This document shows, piece by piece, positions 45,702 through 58,146 of a stretch of 64,000 bases of DNA. Position 1 is the first letter of the stretch; the number at the start of each line of letters is the position of its first letter. Under the pieces are notes generated by a model. It worked only from the letters and a program-made list of their open reading frames with translations, searched no databases and was not told the origin of the DNA. A program made the translations under genes and the position numbers. Source of the stretch: Flavobacterium sp. Root420 (GTDB taxonomy: Bacteria; Bacteroidota; Bacteroidia; Flavobacteriales; Flavobacteriaceae); NCBI RefSeq assembly GCF_001427905.1, contig NZ_LMEF01000007.1:23184-87183 (forward strand), written 5' to 3'.

Positions 45702-48700
45702 CTATTTTTTCTTTTTTTCTTTTACAATCGTAACCGGCCCTAACAATCCCGCTTTCAATAATATTCCTTCCTGTAATCTAAACGGCGCTGTTGTCCAGGT
45801 TAATCTCTCTTCTTTTGGTAATTTTTCATCACCAATTAATCGGTTTGCCCAAGTATTTGTGATTTTAATTTCAATCGTGTTTTTTCCTTTTTTCAAAGCT
45901 TCAGAAATATCTGTTTTGTATGGAAAAGTCCAGATTGTTCCGCAGTTGATTCCGTTTATAGTTACCTCAGCAATATTGGCAATTGTTCCTAAATCAAGCC
46001 AGAATTTTTCTTTATTGTTTCCTTTCCAGACGAAATCTTTTTTGTAAACTGCTGTTCCTGAATAATATTTAATCCGATCATTTGCTGAAGTACTCCAATC
46101 AAACAATTTGTTTGTTTGTACCACTTCATTTGGTCCGTGAAATTCAGGATCAAATTGTAATTCCCAATTTTCATCTAAAGTTTGAACTGACTCTAACTCA
46201 GCATAATTCTGCTTTTTATTCGAAACTGATTCTTTTGTATTTTCTTTAAAGATGATAAAACAAGATTCATTTGCATCTAATACAATTGGAATAATCGTTC
46301 TTCCGTTTTCTACTTTCCAATCAGACAAAAAAGTTTTTTTATCTGTTACCGGATTATATAATTCGGGAATTTTTCCGCTTACGCGAAAGGAAGCTTCAAA
46401 ATTTCTCTTTTCTACTTTCTGATTCGAAAGAAAATAGATTTCTTCTTCATTCGATTTTCTGTGTGTCCAGGCAATTGTTTCTGAATCGGCTCTGTTTAAT
46501 TTAGGAAAATAAATATCCTGCTGAATTCCGATTGAAGCAAAATCATTTCCTAAATACGGCAATTTAATAAGCATTCCTTTTCCGATTTTCCAGGTTGATG
46601 CATTAGAAGTATTAGTCCAAATTTCATCAACAACATTTTGCCATTTTTTATGATCTGCTTCTGATTGCATTCCCGGCTGTAAATTCGGTTTTTCATCAAC
46701 AAAAATAGTTGCACCCTCTTTTACTAACTGCAGTATTTTTTCGGCTACAGCCAAAGAAATCATTTTATTCGGCGCCATTTTATGACTTCCCGGAAACAAT
46801 AACGCACCGTATTCAATTCCGGCTCCAAAAGAGATTTTTCCGTTTACAACTTTGGCATTGTTAATTAAAACATCGGCATTAAAGGAATCGTATTGATATC
46901 CATTTAAAGGATTTATCCATTGCGACAAATCAGTATTGTTTTTAGAATAGGTAACTTCTTTGGGCATTTTAGTTGTTGGCTGTCCCTCATTTTCCAAACG
47001 TATTTTTTCACTTTCCAGTCTTTCCTTTCCAAATACATTCGGAATAAAAGGCACTAAACGATCCGGAACAAAAGAGCGTGACGGAAAATCTTCGCCAATA
47101 AAAACCGCTAAATCAATCACCGGTTTTCCTTTTTGCAATTGTAACTGTACTCTTTGGCAATAGTCAAACCATGCTTTTCCAGGTTTCCACCAGGTCTGGT
47201 CCCTTTGGAAAAAACTTCCGATATCATCCAAAGTCATTCCCGGTTTTCTATCCGTCCACGGGTTATGTACAAAAACGTGGTAAAACAATCGGTTAATTCC
47301 TAAAGCGTAATTACGATCTGCGGTTGTTTTCAAATTCCCCGGATGTTCGTCCCAATCCATTCGTAACGCCGTGAAAGATTCTGCCTGAATAATATCTTTT
47401 CCGTAAATATGTCCGCCAGAAATGGCATCCATCATATCAAAAGGTTTATCGTGCGTTGGGCTTTTTAGCCAAAATTCGCCACTCGGATAATCGACATATT
47501 TAAAATGTAATAATGCATCGCTGGTTACAACAGGCGCTACATTTTCTGAACTTAATTTTACATTATTTTCTTTGGCGATTTGAGCGACAGTTCCGTAGAA
47601 ATTATCGGCAACCAATTCGGCAATTGTTTTTCGAACATCGTATAAAACTTTCTCTGAAACAGCGGCACTTTCTATTGGAATTCCAGCCATTACAGGCAAA
47701 TAATCTACCAAATTATAACCGCGTCTTTTTTGAAATTCAGCCTGAAAAACGGACGACCAGTTTTGGCTTCCGCATTCCCAACTATCAAAATGCAAAATTT
47801 CTAAAGTTTTAGCAGCCAGATCAGGTCCAATCGTGCGAATCATTTCGCCAAACCAATGATCGAGTTGAAAACGAATTAACTCCGGATTAAATTTGTCTAC
47901 TTCTAAACCTTTCCCTGCTCCACCCGTCGCATTTTCATGTCCGGTCGAAGTATGCCCCATTCGGATAATTTTCCATTTTCCTTTTGGCGCTTTCCAATTT
48001 AAATTTCCATTTGCATCAATTAAATTTGAGATATTAAGGATTTCCGATTTTTTGAAAGATTCTGTATCCGAAATTTGTTTTGCAGAAGTTTCAGGACTCA
48101 AACGCCAAACAGCTCCTGATTTTCCTTCGTAATTATCTATCAACGCCTGATTTGAAAGTGTAATTTTACTGACTTTTAAATTCTGTTTCCATTTCGCAAA
48201 ATCTAAATCTTCTGCTCCTGGTTCAGTTCCAACAGGATCGTAAACAAATCTGAAATATTTTGCCGTAACTGGTGTAATTGTATGTGTATGCGCATAATCC
48301 ATATCCTGCCAGCCGTGACGTGGCGCAACCATTCTTTTGTGGAATTTAAAATTAATCCCATCATCGCTTACTTCAACGATTAAGCGCTGCGCCTGAAAAT
48401 CTCTTCCTTTGGTTTCAATCACAATGGATTTGCAGGTAAAAGGTTTTTCAAATTCATATTGAATCCATCCTTTTTCAGCAAATTTGAAATTCTCATCTTT
48501 TTTAGGATCAGTCAAAAAGGAAGCATCCGTGTTATTTGAAGTGGTAACTTTTGGTAATTGAATTTGCGAATTAGTTTGAAATTCTTTTATCGGAATAGCA
48601 AAAGTCGCAATGTCTTTATAATACTCTTTGTAATGTTCTGGAACGGGTAATTTTGAAGTAATCGTTTTTCCTCCGGCAATTTCAGTTGTTGACCAAACGA

Positions 48701-49160
48701 TTTTTTGCATTGACATTTCCGGCGTGATCCATGGGCCACCGGCAACGGCAAAACCATCAGCCCCGTGAAAAGCCATTTTTAATCCTAATCGGTTTGCTTC
48801 TTTAAATGCCCAATGAATCATATCCCAAAATTCAGGTGTCAATTGCAAAACGGGCGGATCAATTAATGGCGGATTTGCCGGACCTTTGATTGTCATTAAA
48901 TAGGCACCTGCGATTCCGGCTTGTTTCATGGCTTCTAAATCGGCTGTGATCCCTGCTTTAGAATAGGCTGATTTCATCCAATACCAATACACCCAAGGTT
49001 TTGAGGATTTGATGGTGGGCTGGAATTCCGTTGTTTCTTTTTTATGAAGTTCCTGTGCGGAAACGAATCCTGCAAAGAGTAACAAAAAGACAGTCGAAAG
49101 TCCGAAAGTCGAAAGTCGAAAGTCCCTTTTAAAAAGAAGAAATTGTTTTTTTTGAAACAT
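45702..49160 (-). CDS. GH106 alpha-L-rhamnosidase
   Basis: This 1152-aa secreted enzyme has the N-terminal GH106 signature KPWVYWYWMKSAYSKAGI and LEAMKQAGIAGAYLM (about 51-86), then WAFKEANRLGLKMAFHGADG. The TIM barrel continues with EILHFDSWECGSQNWSS and FQKRRGYNLVDYLPVMAG, where the Glu is conserved in the family. The C-terminus is a galactose-binding-like sandwich (WLDLGTIANIAEVTING, TIEIKITNTWANRL). B. theta BT0986, the structural reference, removes L-rhamnose from RG-II. The signal peptide is unusual: residues 13-23 are encoded by a GTCGAAA tandem repeat (49091-49126), and no later Met allows a shorter start. It lies between the esterase and GH2. Confidence 0.9.
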   Translation of the reverse strand: MFQKKQFLLFKRDFRLSTFGLSTVFLLLFAGFVSAQELHKKETTEFQPTIKSSKPWVYWYWMKSAYSKAGITADLEAMKQAGIAGAYLMTIKGPANPPLIDPPVLQLTPEFWDMIHWAFKEANRLGLKMAFHGADGFAVAGGPWITPEMSMQKIVWSTTEIAGGKTITSKLPVPEHYKEYYKDIATFAIPIKEFQTNSQIQLPKVTTSNNTDASFLTDPKKDENFKFAEKGWIQYEFEKPFTCKSIVIETKGRDFQAQRLIVEVSDDGINFKFHKRMVAPRHGWQDMDYAHTHTITPVTAKYFRFVYDPVGTEPGAEDLDFAKWKQNLKVSKITLSNQALIDNYEGKSGAVWRLSPETSAKQISDTESFKKSEILNISNLIDANGNLNWKAPKGKWKIIRMGHTSTGHENATGGAGKGLEVDKFNPELIRFQLDHWFGEMIRTIGPDLAAKTLEILHFDSWECGSQNWSSVFQAEFQKRRGYNLVDYLPVMAGIPIESAAVSEKVLYDVRKTIAELVADNFYGTVAQIAKENNVKLSSENVAPVVTSDALLHFKYVDYPSGEFWLKSPTHDKPFDMMDAISGGHIYGKDIIQAESFTALRMDWDEHPGNLKTTADRNYALGINRLFYHVFVHNPWTDRKPGMTLDDIGSFFQRDQTWWKPGKAWFDYCQRVQLQLQKGKPVIDLAVFIGEDFPSRSFVPDRLVPFIPNVFGKERLESEKIRLENEGQPTTKMPKEVTYSKNNTDLSQWINPLNGYQYDSFNADVLINNAKVVNGKISFGAGIEYGALLFPGSHKMAPNKMISLAVAEKILQLVKEGATIFVDEKPNLQPGMQSEADHKKWQNVVDEIWTNTSNASTWKIGKGMLIKLPYLGNDFASIGIQQDIYFPKLNRADSETIAWTHRKSNEEEIYFLSNQKVEKRNFEASFRVSGKIPELYNPVTDKKTFLSDWKVENGRTIIPIVLDANESCFIIFKENTKESVSNKKQNYAELESVQTLDENWELQFDPEFHGPNEVVQTNKLFDWSTSANDRIKYYSGTAVYKKDFVWKGNNKEKFWLDLGTIANIAEVTINGINCGTIWTFPYKTDISEALKKGKNTIEIKITNTWANRLIGDEKLPKEERLTWTTAPFRLQEGILLKAGLLGPVTIVKEKKKK
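49091..49126. repeat. Tandem GTCGAAA repeat inside the GH106 signal peptide
   Basis: About four units of (GT)CGAAAGTC encode DFRLSTFGLST on the minus strand. A similar unit occurs in the GH2 signal region at 52627-52651 and in the gap at 52755-52788. Confidence 0.8.
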
Positions 49161-49183
49161 TATTACTGTTTTTGTTCGGTTGT

Positions 49184-49287
49184 TTTGTCATTCTGACGGA
49201 GGAGGAATCCCCGCAAGTAACTCCTCAACGAAAATCCAATCTTTGTCGAGCTTCTCGCGGGGATTCCTCCTCCGTCGGAATGACAAA
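49184..49287. repeat. Inverted-repeat element TTTGTCATTCTGACGGAGG / CCTCCGTCGGAATGACAAA
   Basis: About 100 bp with arms of about 30 bp including GGAGGAATCCCCGC and GCGGGGATTCCTCC, and the shared core CCAATCTTTGTCGAG. Lies between GH106 and GH2. A short frame on the minus strand across it is not a gene. Confidence 0.8.
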
Positions 49288-49315
49288 CTATAACTTTAAT
49301 CTTTAAACGAAAATA

Positions 49316-49342
49316 CCTAACAGGTTTTGGAAACCTGTTAGG
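49316..49342. repeat. Palindrome CCTAACAGG...CCTGTTAGG, 12 bp after GH2
   Basis: Perfect outer arms around TTTTGGAAA, just downstream of the GH2 stop codon (49355). Confidence 0.8.
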
Positions 49343-49354
49343 ATACATCATAAA

Positions 49355-52786
<3,432 letters not shown>

Positions 52787-52788
<2 letters not shown>

Positions 52789-53908
52789 ATTTCTTCTTCT
52801 CTGGCGGTGCCACAAAATTCATTTCGCTTTTTCCTAAATCCTTAGAAGTTGCAATGGCAATTCCTCTTTGTTCTGCTTTATTTACCGCACAATAAAAGTG
52901 ATACACTACTCCATCGTGTTTTACTACGAATGATTTGTGTGCAAACATATCGTCATAAGGTTCAGATGATTTGATTAAATCTTCGCCTTTCCAGTCGATC
53001 CAGTTTACTAAATCATTCGAAACTGCAAAACGGTTAAATGCACCTTGATTCCAGCCCGTCCAAAAAGCTCCAAAATAGAACATCACCCAAGTATCATTAA
53101 TACGCTGAATATAGGCATCTCCAGAGATTCCTTTATGATGATTGATTAAAGGTTTATTGCCATAACGCTTCCATTGTTTCATATCATTCGATACTGCCAT
53201 AGCAATACGCTCTGCGCCTTTAGCAGGATTTAAACTATCACCACGGGCATTGTAATACATGATAAAATTGTATCCTGTCAATTTATCCTTATCGCGAATA
53301 ACACTATTTTTATACATCGTACTATTATCCCACCATCTGGCGTCTTTGTCTTTTGGAGTTAAAACTGGTTTTTCCAAACGTTCAAATTCGTGTGGTTTTG
53401 TAGGTGCTTCTTTTGTATACGCCATTCCGATTGACAAAACTCCCGCTTCGTACCCTTTACTGTCTCCACCAAAATAACTCATCCAATATTTGTCATCGTA
53501 TTTTTCCCATTTATAGCTTCCGCCCCAGGTTGGATCCTGCAATGAAATATATCCTGCTTTTTGGTTGACATCCCACTGTTGTTCGTTTTCGGAGAATGAC
53601 ATTACTTTTCCTAAATGTTTCCAATGCAATAAATCATCACTTTCAGCCAGCCAGGTTTCATAACCTCTTCCACCATAAATCAAATAGGTCATGAACCATT
53701 TTCCGTCTTTTCTAAACACACTCGGACAATCCATTTTATAAGAGTTGTCTGTTGGCACCATCACCAAACCGTATTTATAGGGCGTTTTGATTTCGTTGTA
53801 TATCTCCTGCATTACAGTTTCGTTGATTTCTCTCTTCTTATATTTTTGAGTAGCGCAGCTATTGATGAAAAATGCTGTAATGACAATGATTAAATATTTA
53901 ATTTTCAT
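52787..53908 (-). CDS. Five-bladed propeller glycosidase-like lipoprotein (GH43/GH130-like)
   Basis: This 373-aa protein has a lipoprotein signal (FFINSC, Cys18). The beta-propeller blades are seen in CPSVFRKDGKWFMTYLIYGG, ETWLAESDDLLHWKHLG, DDKYWMSYFGGD, DARWWDNSTMYKNSVI, YNFIMYYNARG, MAVSNDMKQWKRYG and DAYIQRINDTWVMFYFG. The first blade CPS and later acids suggest the GH43/GH117/GH130 superfamily, but I could not assign the family or a full catalytic triad. Placed between the 558-aa protein and GH2. A five-bladed exo-glycosidase is likely. Confidence 0.7.
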
Positions 53909-53935
53909 TCTTTATGTATTATAGTACGTTTTTTG

Positions 53936-54105
53936 AACGCGGATGACACGGATTTACTTCGTAAAGACGCGGATAAAAACGGATTTTTTTTTCTTCGGCA
54001 TCTTTGTCAAAGTTTTGAACTTTGACAAAGATTACACGCATTAAACAATTAAGAAATCAGCGAAAATCCGCGTCTTTACGAAGTAAATCCGCGTCATCTG
54101 CGTTC
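53936..54105. repeat. Long palindrome AACGCGGATGACACGGATT type
   Basis: Outer arms ACGCGGATGACACGGATTTACTTCG and its complement near 54080-54103 pair, with inner CGCGGATAAAAACGGATT and TTTGACAAAG...CTTTGTCAAA arms. Fills the gap before the GH43-like gene. Confidence 0.8.
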
Positions 54106-54109
54106 TTCC

Positions 54110-55786
54110 TTATTTCAGTTCTAATAATCGAGATTCCATTACGTCTTTGTTCAGTTTTACTTTTACCATTCCTGTCGGGTGAAATCTTCTTTTCAGATCG
54201 ATGGCGTTGTATACGATTGTATAAACGTCGTTTCCTTCAGGGATTAGACAAAGCGGTGTTCTCATGATATCCCACCATTTATTGACTTTTGTTTCTATGG
54301 GAAGGTATCTTGCTTCTGACCAGTTTTTTCCGTCTTTTGATAAGGAATACGCCATCATATTGGGTAAATGATGTCCCCAACCGTCTGGGCCTCCATCAAA
54401 AACGGCGATATATAAACCGTTTGGCAACTGACTCACAATTGGATTTTCTACAAAAAAAGGATGCATCGATTTGATCGGATTACTTCCGTCTTTTATTCTT
54501 GACCACGGGCCTTCTAAACTTTTAGATTCGGCCAAAGCCACAAACCAGCCTTTTGAGGTTTTCTTCGGATAATCTGCCCATGAATTAAATGGGTAAGCTC
54601 CGCTATAAAAACCAAAATAGTTGTCGCCAACTTTATACGGAAAAAATGAAGCCACACCCTGACGTCCTTCCCATGGCTCCGAGTCTAAGCCCGGTTCCAT
54701 AATGATTCCCATATCTTTATATGGACCGCCAATTCCGTCAATTCCATCTACTGTTGATTCGCAACGCCAGATTCTTCCGAAAGAATGATTCGGTTCTATT
54801 GTTTTACTAACTGTATACGCTAAATAATAGCCGTACCATTTGTTTGCCTTTTCGTTAAAAACCGGCATATACGACCAAATTGCGGCACGGCGATCATTCA
54901 TTGGGTTGTCGTCTTCAGTTATAGCGTAAGTTCCGCTTGCCTGAAATATTGTCGATTCTCTTTTCCAGTGAATGGCGTCTTTACTGGTCCAGTGACCGAT
55001 TCGGGTTTTTACGCGATCGTAATAATAATCTACTCCTTTTTCTCCGGCTCTTTCTGTTGGAAACATGTGATACGTATCGCCAACTTTTACAACGCGACCT
55101 CCTTCAAAACCGCCTTGAATTCCTTCCGTTCCTGGCATTCCTTCATCTATAACAGCTTTATTTTCTCCTCCAATAATTTCGAAAAGTGGCTTTTCATCTG
55201 AAAATCCTTCAACGATAAAAGTGGGGTTCCAAAGTTTTCCGTCTGGCAATTCTGCATTTCTAAAAGTTAATTGCTGATTAGCTTTTACAACTCCTAAAAC
55301 GGTAAATAAACCCTTGTATTTAAGGAAATAAGTTCCTTTTGGAAAAGACACTGAGTACACGTTTACTGGTGGCAATCCAGTTATGGTTACTCCATTTTCC
55401 AGAACCAATTTAATATTAGGATCATTATTTAATTGAAAATATTCGTCATTATCTTTTTCCTGAAAGATTCCAATAAGGATTTTTACAGACTCTTTAAATT
55501 TTAATTTTAAAGGTGCATTTATTCTAATTTTATGATTTTCAAAAGGAAGTTCAAGTCCTGTTAATCCTTCCAGTTCAGGAGCAAGTCTGATTATATTATG
55601 TTTACTTCCAGAAAAAACATGAGCATATTGGGTTGTTTTGAAGGTTTTGTATTCCGAATTTAATACTTCAAAAGAGGCTGCTTTCCATGTTGAATTTTGA
55701 GCTTTTACTGAAAATTGAAAAGCAGAAAACAACAGTAGAAAAACTGTTTTTACTTTGAAATTGTATTTTGTATTTTTTGAAAACAT
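54110..55786 (-). CDS. Secreted propeller-type glycosidase-like protein, family not recognised
   Basis: This 558-aa protein has a signal peptide ending SVKAQ. Residues about 30-190 form an all-beta region (HNIIRLAPELEGLTGLELPF, KESVKILIGIFQEKDNDEYF, YSVSFPKGTYFLKYKGLF), and about 200-550 a beta-propeller with GGFEGGRVVKVGDTYHMFPTE, RIGHWTSKDAIHWKRES, RRAAIWSYMPVFNEKANKWYGYYLAY, GVASFFPYKVGDNYFGFYSG and VENPIVSQLPNGLYIAVFDGG. It looks like GH43/GH32-type propellers but no known family motif set was recognised. Its site in the middle of the pectin genes makes an exo-glycosidase plausible. Palindromes lie on both sides. Confidence 0.65.
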   Translation of the reverse strand: MFSKNTKYNFKVKTVFLLLFSAFQFSVKAQNSTWKAASFEVLNSEYKTFKTTQYAHVFSGSKHNIIRLAPELEGLTGLELPFENHKIRINAPLKLKFKESVKILIGIFQEKDNDEYFQLNNDPNIKLVLENGVTITGLPPVNVYSVSFPKGTYFLKYKGLFTVLGVVKANQQLTFRNAELPDGKLWNPTFIVEGFSDEKPLFEIIGGENKAVIDEGMPGTEGIQGGFEGGRVVKVGDTYHMFPTERAGEKGVDYYYDRVKTRIGHWTSKDAIHWKRESTIFQASGTYAITEDDNPMNDRRAAIWSYMPVFNEKANKWYGYYLAYTVSKTIEPNHSFGRIWRCESTVDGIDGIGGPYKDMGIIMEPGLDSEPWEGRQGVASFFPYKVGDNYFGFYSGAYPFNSWADYPKKTSKGWFVALAESKSLEGPWSRIKDGSNPIKSMHPFFVENPIVSQLPNGLYIAVFDGGPDGWGHHLPNMMAYSLSKDGKNWSEARYLPIETKVNKWWDIMRTPLCLIPEGNDVYTIVYNAIDLKRRFHPTGMVKVKLNKDVMESRLLELK

Positions 55787-55832
55787 TGTTTTTTATATTT
55801 AAAACTTAAGTTCAATGAAATTACACTCAATC

Positions 55833-55921
55833 TTGTCATTTCGAGGAACGAGAAATCACATAACGTAACCACACAGTGCGTCGCTCTCTGGATGTGATTT
55901 CTCGTTCCTCGAAATGACAAA
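55833..55921. repeat. Inverted-repeat element TTGTCATTTCGAGGAACGAG / CTCGTTCCTCGAAATGACAA
   Basis: About 90 bp; arms of about 30 bp (GAACGAGAAATCACAT and ATGTGATTTCTCGTTC) pair exactly. The central core differs from the other copies, and lacks CTTTGTCGAG. Lies between the GH78-type gene and the 558-aa gene. Confidence 0.8.
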
Positions 55922-55964
55922 CTGGACGTTACAAACTAAGAACTAAGGACTAATCACTAAGAAC

Positions 55965-58145
55965 TTAAATCGCCTTATAACTCACTTTATACTCAACATT
56001 CGGCTTCACAATTAATTGATATTTATTTTTAGCCAAAGTCGTAATCGTTCCTGAATTCGTTTTCGGTTTGCCTGAACTTTCGAAAATCAATTTTCCTTCG
56101 CCTTCCCCTGCTTTTACTTTGATTTCTTTGGTGCTGCAGTATAATTCTACTTCACCATTTGGTGTTGGCACTTTTCCTTCCATCCATTGTAAACCGCCTA
56201 AATTGGGTTTGATTTCATATTCTGCATAACCCGGAGCAGTTGGTTTTACACCCAAATAATATTTCCCTAATAGATAAATCGGACTAGAACCCCACGCATG
56301 GCAAAGACTTTTTCCATAAGGGCGTCCATACATCGCTAGATGTTCTGTTCCTTTTTTGATTGGATTGTATTCTTCCCAAAAAGAAGTTGCGCCTTCTTTT
56401 AACATTCCGCCCCAATACTCTTTCATTTCCTTCAACACATAATCCTGTTCGCCCATTGCACACAAGGCTTCCAACTCGTAGAAACGCATGTAGGGTGTTG
56501 TGATTTTAAGAACATTATCATTCAGCAACACCTTCTTTTTTATGCTCTGTTTTTGTTCTTCATTAAAATAATTGAAAAAAATACCGAACATATTAGCGTA
56601 TCTGGTTACGATATCCTGCATTTTACCGTCTATACGCTGGTGCTTCATCACGTTTTCTTTTTTATCCCAAAAGACATCAAATAATTTTGTTTTTAAATCA
56701 TCAGCTAATGTTTCATATTGTTTTTGGTCATCCTTTTCACCTGCAATTTTAGCACTAACTGCCATGGCTTCTAAACTTCTGGCTAAAAGCATTTGCTCAA
56801 AACTGACCTCTCCGGTTTTTGGTAATCCGTCTGCCCAATCAATAAAAACCCAATCGCCTTCTAATGGTTCCAGGAATCCGTTTGTGTTTCTTCTTTTTAA
56901 GCAGAATTCCATCAGTGATTTCATTCGTGGATAAAAAGCTTTGATAAATTTCGTATCGCCTGTGTGTAAATAATAATCGTAAACACCTACAAACCAATAC
57001 AGTGAATAATCCATTATGATATTAATATGAGCCGTCACAGGTTCTTTACCACGAAGTGCCAACAGCGTTCTTTCTACCGAAGCCGAATCAAAGAATAAAT
57101 AATAATTCATTAAATAACTTTGATAAGCATCACCAGACCAAACCCAACGATCGCGTTTAATCCCGTCTATAAAAAATTCGCGAGTTGTTAGATGCATCGT
57201 GTAAGCTGACACATCCCAAATTTGATTCAATTGTTCATCCGAAGATTTGAATGCTCCGCGATAATCTAATGGCAAATATTCATAAAGCATCGATATAGAA
57301 TCATATTTTACCGTTGCATCTGCTTGTACCTGAACATATCGGAATGCTTTCGATCCATCATGTGTGTAAGTTTCAGGCTGGTTTCCATCAAAAGATAAAT
57401 GGTCTAGTGTTTCACATTTGGCAGAATCCAGCGCTTCCTCACGAGATTCGCCATAATAAAGTGCTACTTTACCTTTTCCTTTTAAACCGTGAATTTTAAT
57501 ATAACCAAAAGTTTCTTTACCAAAATCTACCAACTCACCAGCTCCTGTTTTTTCTGTTTTTTTTGCGTTCAAAGGTTTGGTTGTTAGTTTAAATCCGGAA
57601 GGCTTATTCTCTGGTGAATAAAAATTCCAGGAACCAACAGGTACCCATGGTGTGCCTGACTGTTGTGCTTTTCCAGCTTCGTCAATCCAAAGCTTATCTT
57701 CATTGGTCACCTTCCACGATGGATCTGATTTAACATACTTACCGGCAATATAAATGGCTGGCAACACTTCCTGATTGTATACTTTAAAGGAAATTTTATG
57801 TTTCCCGGCAGGAATTTTTATTGATTTTGGTTGCCCGTAAACCTGAACACCATCTAAAAGTAACTGAAAAGAGCCTTCCGAGTAGATTTTTACCTCGTCT
57901 GGTTGTGGAATATCTACTTCTGTTTGAAAAGTTACCAGGGCATAAGGACTGTAATATTGCCAAAGCGGTGGAAATACTGCTTCGCGTTCTGTACGTCTTA
58001 CCTGCATTTTATTGCTTAACCAAACTTCGAAATCTCCGGGATACCAGATCCAGGTTTGCGCCGAAGCAGCTTCCGATAAAAAGAATAACGCACCAAGACA
58101 AACAACAGTTTTTAAACTTTGGTGTAAAGAAGATAATCTTTTCAT
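55965..58145 (-). CDS. GH78-type alpha-L-rhamnosidase (third copy, short form)
   Basis: This 726-aa secreted protein has a signal peptide ending AASAQ. It is shorter than the two 915-aa GH78 proteins and lacks the N-terminal fibronectin-like repeat. Residues about 30-300 hold beta-sandwich parts (VKIYSEGSFQLLLDGVQVYG, GELVDFGKETFGYIKIHG). The barrel carries FIDGIKRDRWVWSGD with Asp327, the counterpart of DCPQR-E, and SFWEEYNP with Glu591 as likely base. The FFIDGIKRDRWVW type is a recognised GH78 subgroup. Its start codon is 1 bp downstream of the symporter stop codon, so the two are translationally linked. Probably removes rhamnose or a related deoxysugar. Confidence 0.85.
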   Translation of the reverse strand: MKRLSSLHQSLKTVVCLGALFFLSEAASAQTWIWYPGDFEVWLSNKMQVRRTEREAVFPPLWQYYSPYALVTFQTEVDIPQPDEVKIYSEGSFQLLLDGVQVYGQPKSIKIPAGKHKISFKVYNQEVLPAIYIAGKYVKSDPSWKVTNEDKLWIDEAGKAQQSGTPWVPVGSWNFYSPENKPSGFKLTTKPLNAKKTEKTGAGELVDFGKETFGYIKIHGLKGKGKVALYYGESREEALDSAKCETLDHLSFDGNQPETYTHDGSKAFRYVQVQADATVKYDSISMLYEYLPLDYRGAFKSSDEQLNQIWDVSAYTMHLTTREFFIDGIKRDRWVWSGDAYQSYLMNYYLFFDSASVERTLLALRGKEPVTAHINIIMDYSLYWFVGVYDYYLHTGDTKFIKAFYPRMKSLMEFCLKRRNTNGFLEPLEGDWVFIDWADGLPKTGEVSFEQMLLARSLEAMAVSAKIAGEKDDQKQYETLADDLKTKLFDVFWDKKENVMKHQRIDGKMQDIVTRYANMFGIFFNYFNEEQKQSIKKKVLLNDNVLKITTPYMRFYELEALCAMGEQDYVLKEMKEYWGGMLKEGATSFWEEYNPIKKGTEHLAMYGRPYGKSLCHAWGSSPIYLLGKYYLGVKPTAPGYAEYEIKPNLGGLQWMEGKVPTPNGEVELYCSTKEIKVKAGEGEGKLIFESSGKPKTNSGTITTLAKNKYQLIVKPNVEYKVSYKAI

Positions 58146-58146
58146 A

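Noticed and set aside
49163..49351. 62-codon minus-strand frame between GH106 and GH2
   Set aside because: It lies wholly in the inverted-repeat element and palindrome; low-complexity peptide and no signal or domain.
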